A stretch of 64,000 nucleotides of DNA. Origin: Hermodice carunculata. Lineage: Eukaryota > Annelida > Polychaeta > Eunicida > Amphinomidae. Made by a program: the position numbers and the translations under genes. Positions 56,340 through 64,000 of the stretch are shown piece after piece (the stretch's first letter is position 1; every line of letters starts with the position of its first letter). The notes beneath the pieces were generated by a model that saw only the letters and a list, made by a program, of their open reading frames with translations, was not told where the DNA came from and ran no database searches. The stretch covers positions 61,323,668-61,387,667 of the forward strand of contig OZ026613.1 of assembly GCA_964020975.1 (NCBI GenBank). The letters run 5' to 3'.

Positions 56340-57570
56340 CGAAGTACCTGAATTGCAAAAAATCGTTAAAAATCAGAAATCCACAGCAGTGTCACCGAGT
56401 GAACAATTTTGTTTGACGCTTCTACAAGGAACATATCCATCCAGTTTCAGCTGAATCTGAATGACGGTTCTGGAGAAGAAGTTAAAAATAGCGTAAACAC
56501 ACCAAAAAATAATTAAGAGAAAAAGAAAAAAGAATGCAGTGCCACTTGAACAAATTAAGATCCAGGCGTCCCTAGGACTGTTAATGTGATATCAAAGCAA
56601 TCAGGTGAGCGGTTTCTTCAAAGAAGATTTCTTTTAAGATGTGCAACCCAAAAAGAACCAATTAAATTAATTAATAAATAAAAAAAAGGACTGTGACAGT
56701 CCCGTGCTCAGCTTACATGCACATATACCCTTGCCATTTTTTTTAAGATTTGACCCTCCCCCCCCCCCAAAAAAAACAAAGAAATCCATAAAAAAATGCA
56801 AAAATTAGTAGAACATGACCATTTGAACAAATCCGGTAGAGACTCATTCAAGGTACATGTACATTGCCACCAAGTTTGAAGTCAATCTGACTGATGGTTT
56901 GTTCGGAGATGTCGAAAATGTCTATTAGCATTAGAATGCCCATTGACTTACATAGTAATCGATAGGAAAGGTGCATTTATCTACAAGTACTCAAATTGAA
57001 AAAATCGTTAGTCAATCAGGAATCACAGCAGTGCCACCTAGTGAATAATTTTGTTTGACCTTTCCACAAGGGACATATCCACCAAGTTTCAGCCTATTCT
57101 GAGTGACGGTTCGGCAGAAGTCAAAAATAGCAAAAGCACACCAAAAAAAAAAATCATAACAAATTACCAAAATATAAAAGATAAAAATAGCAGTGCCACC
57201 TGGTGAAAAAAATCAGGACTAGGATTCTCTCGGAGTGTCAATGTATGATCTCAAAGTAATAGGGTGAGCATTTTCAGAGTTTTTTTTTAAGTTTTGCCTT
57301 CCCCCCCCCCCCCCCCAAAAAGAACAAAAATTAAAAAATTAAAAAATTATTAACAAATCCAAAAACCACTGGAGAGTGACCATTTGAAAGAATCTGTTAG
57401 AGACTCAGTCCATGGGCATCCCTACCAAGTTTGAAGTGAATCTGACCGACCGTTTTAGAGAAGTCCAAAATGTGTATTAGCATTAGAATACCCATGGACT
57501 TAAATAGTAATCAAGAGGAAAGGTGCATTTATAGATAAGTTCCCAAGCTGAAAAAAAAAGAAAAAAAATT
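56340..57570 (-). mobile_element. Inverted F1 cluster (copy i)
   Basis: At least two F1-derived pieces read on the - strand. A 3' end (AGCTGAGCACGGGACTG, hairpin GGACTG/CAGTCC) lies near 56685-56712 with its body at higher coordinates, and a second body fragment covers 56340-56680. Motifs in reverse include CAGTGCCACCT. C-runs at 56757-56768 and 57301-57316 are within it. Confidence 0.6.
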
Positions 57571-57589
57571 CTCTAGGCAAATCTTAGGA

Positions 57590-59260
57590 ATACTTCAAAA
57601 TGTCTTATGCACTCAGCTATAGCTCAACACTTCTTTCAGATCCAACTTCGATTTTGTGAACAAGGTTAGGTCAGCTGGCCACGGGCTGTTCACACAACCC
57701 TCTGTAGTTTGTTCAAATGGTCATGCTCCAGTGATTTTTGGATTTTTTATGATTTTTTTTGTTTTGTTCTGTTTTGAGGCAAATCTTCAAAAATCTTCTC
57801 CTGCCAAACCACTCACTCAATTACTTTGATATCACACAGTACTTACCGGTAAATGCACCTTTCCTATGGGATACTATGTACAGTAAAACCTCTATTACCG
57901 AACACCTCTGACTAAAGAACACCTCTCACTACCGAACACTTTTTTTCGGTCCCAAATATTTAACATGTTATTTAATAGGAGACCTGAGTGTTCAAACCTC
58001 TCACTACTGAACACCTCTCACTTCTGAACACCGAACACTTGATTTGGGTCCCAAACCCCAAAATGAACCTCCCACTACCGAACATTCATGTGAACAAGCC
58101 CACTTATTAGGTGCTAGATTAAGATATTTTGTTATACCAGCTGTTAAATAACATCTTCAAGACCTTCATACATAAAACTTTGAAATTTTTGGACATAAAA
58201 TTGAACCTTAATTTGTCTTTATGGCCTGTATTGTTTGTTTGTTCAAATTGTCATTCATATGTTTGAATGAAATTTGGCCAACAGAATTTTTTTTTCCAAG
58301 ACAGTGGATTGCATGTTCAATCATTTCTTTTAGTTCTACTCATTTGGATTGAGTCTGACATGTTCACTGTTCAGATTGATTAATTTTCTTTGAAGGGAAC
58401 CAAAACATTTCTATTTCAAGCTGTTCTCTTAAGCAGGGGCAGGATTAAACAGTCATCACTCAAATGTTTTACTCAGCTCTGCCTCTAAGTGAATGGATCT
58501 GACATGTTCCTTGTTTACTGATTATTTCTTCAAAGTAAACAGGACATGGTGTCCATTGCAGCTTGTTTTAAGGTGTTCTAAAGCACAAGGCAGGATTAAC
58601 ACAAACATCACTCAGGCATTGATGTCAGCTCTGTCCCCTACTCAATGGGTCTGACATATTCATTGTTATCTGATTACCCCTTCAGAGCAATTGAGCCTCA
58701 TTATCCACTGCTAATTGTTTTAGGTGTTAAGAAGGATTAACACCAAGTCAGGTACATAACTGCATGTCTCACTGTGTGCCTTCAGTACATGTATGTCTTG
58801 AAACTTCATGTAGCTGGTGAACAACATTGTCAGAGATTTGTATGTCATCATACTGATTTAGCTTAACACTCAAATATCTGCCAGACTATGGCATCTAATT
58901 ATTTGATTGCTAAGAAGTGTGAATGAAAATGTACAATGAGTGAACGTTATGGATGCAAGATCCTTGACTGTTTACAACTAGGCCTGAAAAATACATGTAT
59001 AGTCAAATTCCTTTCCCTGTTCCCAACCCTCCGACTAATGAACACCTCTCACTACCGAACATTTTGGCTGGGTCCCCAAAGTGTTCGGTAGTGAGAGGTT
59101 TTACTGTTAGTCAATGGGCATTCTAATGCTAATTTGCAATTTTGACTTCATCTACAAAACTGTTGGCCAGATCCCCCTACAAACTTGGTAGCAGAATACC
59201 TTAGATTTGTCTCTACCATGTCTGTTCAATTTGTCATGCTTCAGTGATTTTGGATAAAAC
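57590..59260 (+). mobile_element. F1 fragments (copy j) split by a Tigger-like element
   Basis: A decayed 3' end (GGTCAGCTGGCC, GGGCTGTTCACACAACCC) lies near 57661-57703, followed by body sequence to 57880. The body continues after the Tigger-like insertion at 59107 with TTAGTCAATGGGCATTCTAA. Confidence 0.6.
57881..59106. mobile_element. Tigger/pogo-type non-autonomous element
   Basis: Left end CAGTAAAACCTCTATTACCG, right end in reverse CAGTAAAACCTCTCACTACC; about 25 bp of inverted repeat, with further internal copies of CACTACCGAACA near both ends. Inserted in F1 sequence whose consensus TATGTAAGTCAATG is split after TA, so the target duplication is TA (right copy now TT). 1226 bp, no transposase remnant recognised. 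Confidence 0.8.
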
Positions 59261-59399
59261 AGATCCATTAAAGTGGATTTTGCTTTCTGCATAATATGCA
59301 AAGAACTATTTGATTTAGGTTTCACTGTATCTTCAAAGCTGCTCAAGACAGAAATGATGTTCCACCTTGAATTCATAGGTTTCGCTTGTACATAGTTGC

Positions 59400-60128
59400 A
59401 TCAAATTAACAGCATGAAAGGGTGCAGTATTTTAAATTATGCTGACAAGGGACATGTGAACAAGTAAAACATTAAACAGTTTCAAAATTATGATGGCGAG
59501 GTGACTTTCCAACTTAATATTATATGTTTCTGTTGTGGTTGCACCCAATGAATTGCAAAGGAAAGTTAATTTTTGAATTTCAAATTATATTATTTACGGA
59601 CACTTGAACAATTTAAATGTTCATTATATTCAAAATTATGATAGCTAACTTGAATTCATAAGATTATGTTGTGGTTGCATCCAAAAAACTGCAAACAAAA
59701 GTAGAAAATTAATTTATGCTAATTATGGGCATTTGAACAAATTGAATGTTGAACATCTTCAACATTGTGATTGGTAGAGGTAGCATTCCAACTTCTTTAC
59801 ACAGAGTTGTGATATAGGCACATCCAAGCACCTATGAACAAAACTTCAGAATTAAGATTTATGATAGTTAGAGACACTTAAGAAATTTAAGTGTTGAATA
59901 TCTTCAAAAGTGTCATATGTAAAGGTGCCCCCCCCCCCCCCCCACTTCAATTCATAAGTTTGTGCTGCAGGTGCATCCAATGACACACAAACAAAAGTTG
60001 AAGAATTTGAATTAATGCTAATTATGGACCCTTGAAAATATTTATGTTGAATATCTTCAAAAGTGTAATAGACAGAGGTGCATTTAATATCATGCTAATT
60101 ATAGGTATTTCACATTTTGAAATTTGAA
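59400..60128. repeat. F6 tandem repeat, copy b
   Basis: Four or more degenerate units of about 130-140 bp with ATGCTAATTATGG, TTGAATATCTTCAAAAGTG, AATAGACAGAGGTG and AATTCATAAG. Same family as 1690-2115. A C-run lies at about 59930-59942. Confidence 0.6.
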
Positions 60129-60130
60129 TA

Positions 60131-60790
60131 TAGTATAAAACCTGTCAATGCAGAATGCTCTTGGTAAGGCCAAAGTGTTTGGGTATCGAAGGTGTTAGGC
60201 TAATAGAGGGTCAGAAATGTGGGCTTGTGTCTACATCCTGCACAAATAAAAATTTTGAATTCATCTGTACATGCACATACATTGGGGATTTTACCAGCTC
60301 TAATATACATATATTCATATAAATTACAAAGACTTTAAGGAAATAAAAAGCATAAGATGAAAAAGAACTTTATAGAAATTCCAGCCAGTTGCGGAAAAAA
60401 GTTTGTAGGATTCACAAACTTTAGGCTAACAGTACATGCACTTACCAATGTCATCAGGCTACATTAATAATGTCACTGGTACATGCATATAATGTACATG
60501 TACTGAAGTATGTACATCTGTCCATAGTGTCCTACCTGTGATAGTCCATTTACATTTGCATAATTTGATGACATCAACATCAATTTATTGTCAAACATTA
60601 ACACACAATATGAGTACATGTATTACCCTTTATCATACTGCTAAACATCAGAATGCACTTAATAGTTTGGTAAGCAGAAGGTCTCACCATGGAAGCTACA
60701 CACTATTGACACTCTTTGAATACATTAATGCTGCAAATTTGATGAAAACTTTGAATATGTATATATAAATACATGTATATATCTACATGT

Positions 60791-60857
<67 letters not shown>

Positions 60858-61116
60858 GATATTTTTGTATAAAAAATTGATGAATATCCTAAAAATTCCT
60901 TCTTTCTTGGGGAGGGGGGGGGGGTAACTGTTCAGCCTTGACAGGTTAAATGTTGCTTTGGGACCCAAATCAAGTGTTCAGTGTTCAGAGCAGAAAGGTG
61001 TTCAGGGATTGCAGGTTCCAACACTTGGCTCCTTTATTAAATTACATGGATAAATAAGTTAGGACCCCCAAAGAGGGTTCTGGTAACAGAGGTGTTTGGC
61101 TTAGCAGGTTTTACTG
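60131..61116. mobile_element. Tigger/pogo-type element with internal (TA)n
   Basis: Left end TAGTATAAAACCTGTCAATG and right end in reverse CAGTAAAACCTGCTAAGCC; TA at 60129-60130 and 61117-61118. Internal parts repeat the GTTCAGTGTTCAG-type and TTGGCTTAGC wording near the ends. 986 bp with no recognisable transposase. Confidence 0.6.
60794..60853. repeat. (TA)n microsatellite
   Basis: About 60 bp of TA dinucleotide inside the element at 60131-61116. Confidence 0.95.
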
Positions 61117-61511
61117 TATCATAAAAATTTACACTCAGATATACACACAATATTTTATTTGTGAAAATCCTAGAACAATGGCTTTACCAGTGGCCAGATG
61201 ATCACTGAATACTCAAGTCATGCTCCAGTGGTCCTGCCTAAAGTTTTGCAGGGTATTTTACAAAGAAATTACTGGACCCATTGAAAAGTTCAACAAAATT
61301 AAATTGGCCATGGAAATCAAATTAAAGATTCATGTGGAAAATGATAAAAAGAAAGTTTTCCCATAAAGCTCATAGCTGGACTAATTGTGTGGCATTAATT
61401 TTATTCAAATTTGGCAAATTTTATTCAAATTTGGCAAAGTTTGCAGGACCCAGCTTCTTGTCTTCTGAAACTTACTGTTGCGCATGCAGTATTCCCCAAG
61501 GCCTATTTATA

Positions 61512-61830
61512 CAGTAAAACCTCCCCACAGTGGGTACTCTTACATATTTCTAGTTAACATCTCGCTTGTATACATGTATATAGTATCTCCATGTACTTTT
61601 ATTTTTTTCCACGACCCTTGGGAGAACCAAAGGGGCCCATGGGTAAAAAATACATAAATGAATGAATGAATAACTGGTGGAAAAGTGCTCACTGTATGGA
61701 GGTGTCCACTCCAAAGGTGGTCAGCCCTTTTGGGCAGTTATTCCAAGGTCATATTTTACAGTAAAACCTATCTATGGTGGGTACCCTTGGGATGTGGAAA
61801 AAAGTGCCCTGTAAGCAAGAACACCCGTGT
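61512..61830. mobile_element. Pogo-type terminal fragments, two in tandem
   Basis: CAGTAAAACCTCCCCACAGT at 61512 (after TA) and CAGTAAAACCTATCTATGGT at 61759 are two left-type ends of one subfamily in the same orientation. Inverted interior wording lies between them (CCCTTGGGAGAACC). Boundaries on the right are uncertain. Confidence 0.45.
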
Positions 61831-63366
61831 TAGAAATCATCACAGTGTAACACAACACAACTGTTACCATATATTATCAATCTTTGGAACCATCTCACAA
61901 AAGACATTACTGTCTCCAATAAGCAGATAGAGTTACTGCATTTGGGAAAATTGAGTGGAGTGGAGAAAATACATATAGACTATACATGCAGATTGTTCTA
62001 CATTTAATAGCAAGGTGATCAATCTTTTGGACCAATTCAAATTATATTGGAAAAATATCCATTTGTCAGTTGAACATGTTTCATCTCATATTCATACAAT
62101 GCATCAGAACTTTAATATAAATGTATAATTCATGCCAAGTGTGACTAGATTTGTCTTGTTCAATTTATCTTTACGATTATACAGACTAATGTACCCAACT
62201 ACTACAATTACTAGGCTGTCCATGTTCATATCCTAGTGAGAGTACCTTATAACCATTGTTTACTGCAGGCTGTTAGTCAGGATTTGAAATTTCAATGGGT
62301 GTCCGAAATGCTAAATTTGACCAGTTTTCATAATTTCAGGGTGCCCACTTTCTATTCTTGCCATAAAAAAAAAAAAAAAAAAAAAATCATGATTCATGGA
62401 TGTCCAAATTTGAAATTGGGTGTCCAAAAGACATGTGGGCACCCCACTGGCAAACAAGATTGTTGACCATTGTGTACATATTCTGACTGCAAAAGTAAAG
62501 TGTAGTTTTATAGTTCATATTGCAATATGTGATAAGTTTATCGGTTTTTTTTTGTTTGTTTTGTTTTTGTTTTTTTATCTTTTTTTTTTTTGTTTTGTTT
62601 TGTTTTTTTTGTTAGTTTTTGATTGTTATTTGATTTCTGCCTTCATTGGTTTTTAAAAGTGTATATACTCTGACTCCAGGAGCAAACTTTACTTTTAAAG
62701 TTCATATTGCACATGCTAAGTAAGTAATGTTTGTATTTTGTATTTTTTGGGGGGCACTTTTTGTTTGTTCTATTTTTGCCTTCTTTCATTGAATTTTAAA
62801 AACAGGGATGAAAGTGACTTTGCTGAAAAAGAGAACTGAAACCACACCCCACCTTTTCATTTTTTACCAGATTTAGGCTTTGCGGGCAAAAAGGACATCA
62901 CTTTTTTCTTTGTCTATTGAAAAAAAAGAAGAAAAAAATGACTTCCTGAAAAAACTGAAGACTTTCAATTCCCTGTAATAAGTATACTTTTTTTTTCTTT
63001 TTGGTGAAAAATTGCACATCTGTAAACCATGTTTTTTTTTGCTTTCATTTCCCAGAATGACATGCAGTTTCAGAATTTTATCACCCTACTGAGGCTACTC
63101 CATATCTTTGTCATATATATTCTTCATACTCTAATTACTTCAGTTAAAAAATTTTACATGGTCCAATATAGGGCAATGCAGTACATACAAATATATAAAA
63201 AATACACACAGTTAGGGCCATTTAGGCTCTATAGTATTTATTGGTATCACCATGTTTTTCAATTTAAAGTCAAATCAAAATCAAACATAAATTTTTTTTT
63301 TAAAAGTAGAAATATTAACATGATTAAAGGCATTAATGACATCAGTTTCATATTATAATGAGCCAG

Positions 63367-63367
<1 letters not shown>
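61831..63367. other. Gene-free stretch
   Basis: AT-rich, with an A-run at about 62366-62387 and a T/TTTTG-rich tract at about 62545-62620. No gene or element recognised. Confidence 0.4.
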
Positions 63368-63409
<42 letters not shown>

Positions 63410-63411
63410 TT
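63368..63411. repeat. (TTTA)n microsatellite
   Basis: Eleven or so TTTA units. Confidence 0.95.
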
Positions 63412-63599
63412 TTCATATTGCAATCCTTACGTATTCCATTTTCCTTTCATTTGCCTGTAAGTTTGAATTGCTCACATCATTACCCTTTTCAGCTTTTTAG
63501 CTTTTCTTGAAAACCAGGAGATAATGCTGGTAATATCACCTGAACAGTACACAGCCAGACCTTCGCTGGAAAAGCGGATTCAAGCTGCACGGTTCTTGT

Positions 63600-63770
63600 C
63601 CAATCACATTGCTTTATTTTGAACCAATAAGAGCAAGCAGAGAGATATCCTTCGACCAATGGAATCAACATAAATCGAACCAATCACGGAGCGTAAATTT
63701 TCTCCAATCAGCAATTTCAAAATTAAGCTACGTCACATTTTCGTATAAATATGTTATGCATAATGAGGTC
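63600..63770 (+). promoter_or_regulatory. Promoter with five CCAAT boxes, CRE-like site and TATA box
   Basis: CCAAT occurs on the + strand at 63600, 63624, 63656, 63680 and 63704, spaced 24, 32, 24 and 24 bp. TACGTCA follows at 63729-63735 and TATAAATA at 63744-63751. A perfect palindrome TTATGCATAA lies at 63754-63763. An initiator-like TCAGTT places the start at about A63771, 27 bp after the TATA box. The block is CpG-rich compared with its surroundings. NF-Y binds CCAAT cooperatively at such spacings. The layout recalls histone and cell-cycle promoters; the downstream gene is outside the window. Confidence 0.75.
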
Positions 63771-63822
63771 AGTTGCACATTCGTGAAACGGCGAGAGAAG
63801 CTACCTCCGTAATCTGGTGAAG
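63771..63822 (+). other. Predicted non-coding first exon of a gene beyond the window
   Basis: From the predicted start to the donor GTTAGT at 63823 there are 52 bp without ATG, so this would be a 5' UTR exon. The remainder to 64000 is intron or alternative exon with moderate CpG. The gene's identity is not visible. Confidence 0.5.
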
Positions 63823-64000
63823 GTTAGTTGATAATATTACTTTGTTTTGGTCTGAAATGATTTATAAATGTGAAAATTATGAAAGTGAAATACCAAAGAA
63901 CAAGATGAAGGCAAATTTAGACGGTAGTTAGGTTTCAGTTACCGTGTGAAGGTAAAATGAACTTCCTAGTCGACATGACCGCCATTTTCCGGCTTTGTTT

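Noticed and set aside
63368-63411. TTTA tract as a regulatory AT-rich element of the downstream promoter
   Set aside because: A simple microsatellite, about 200 bp upstream of the CCAAT array, with no motif beyond the repeat.

Overview
The window is animal genomic DNA, AT-rich and intron-dominated. It carries one clear protein-coding gene in a dense field of repeats. The repeats (elements with a hairpin start, CGTCCGTC microsatellites, tandem centres and a hairpin followed by TCTTGTT, in the style of Helentron-associated elements; DIRS-like and LINE debris; pogo/Tigger-type MITEs) look like those of a marine lophotrochozoan, most likely a bivalve mollusc. The species call is inference.

Gene. 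From about 11.0 to 43.4 kb on the + strand lie thirteen coding exons of unkempt (unk), an RNA-binding zinc-finger/RING protein. They encode the end of the second CCCH finger, fingers 3 to 6, a long low-complexity linker, a coiled coil and a C-terminal RING; 752 residues are visible. All splice sites are canonical and all phases join. The exon(s) for fingers 1 and 2 (about 85 residues by comparison with family members) were not found in 1-11 kb and should lie before the window, which makes the first 11 kb probably intron. A CpG-rich block at 7.0-8.0 kb may be an internal promoter.

Repeats. I use working names. F1 (2897-4952, 11425-12680, 14059-14713, 15011-18075, 51744-53904 and fragments) is a roughly 2 kb element beginning TTTTTA with a perfect 12-bp-arm hairpin and ending in a hairpin plus TCTTGTT. 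F2 (4971-5923, 27437-28470) has a 145-bp tandem centre and perfect inverted ends. F3 (34153-34848, 13545-13950, 39509-40537), F4 (10390-10671, 37836-38121), F5 (36150-37110) and F2b (22031, 37265, 48133) are further families. F6 is a simple tandem family near both ends of the window. Several families carry CTCF-like and nuclear-receptor-like motifs. Pogo/Tigger-type MITEs with TA duplications sit at 26.2, 27.9, 38.5, 41.3, 57.9 and 60.1 kb.

From 43.4 to 63.5 kb no host gene is seen. This part holds the probable unk 3' UTR, F1/F2b pieces, a broken DIRS-like fossil on the - strand (about 49.1-55.6 kb) split by an F1 copy and a LINE tail, an inverted F1 cluster, and pogo-type elements. The last 400 bp hold a strong promoter (five CCAAT boxes, CRE-like site, TATA, initiator) with a short non-coding first exon and splice donor, starting a gene that continues past the window.
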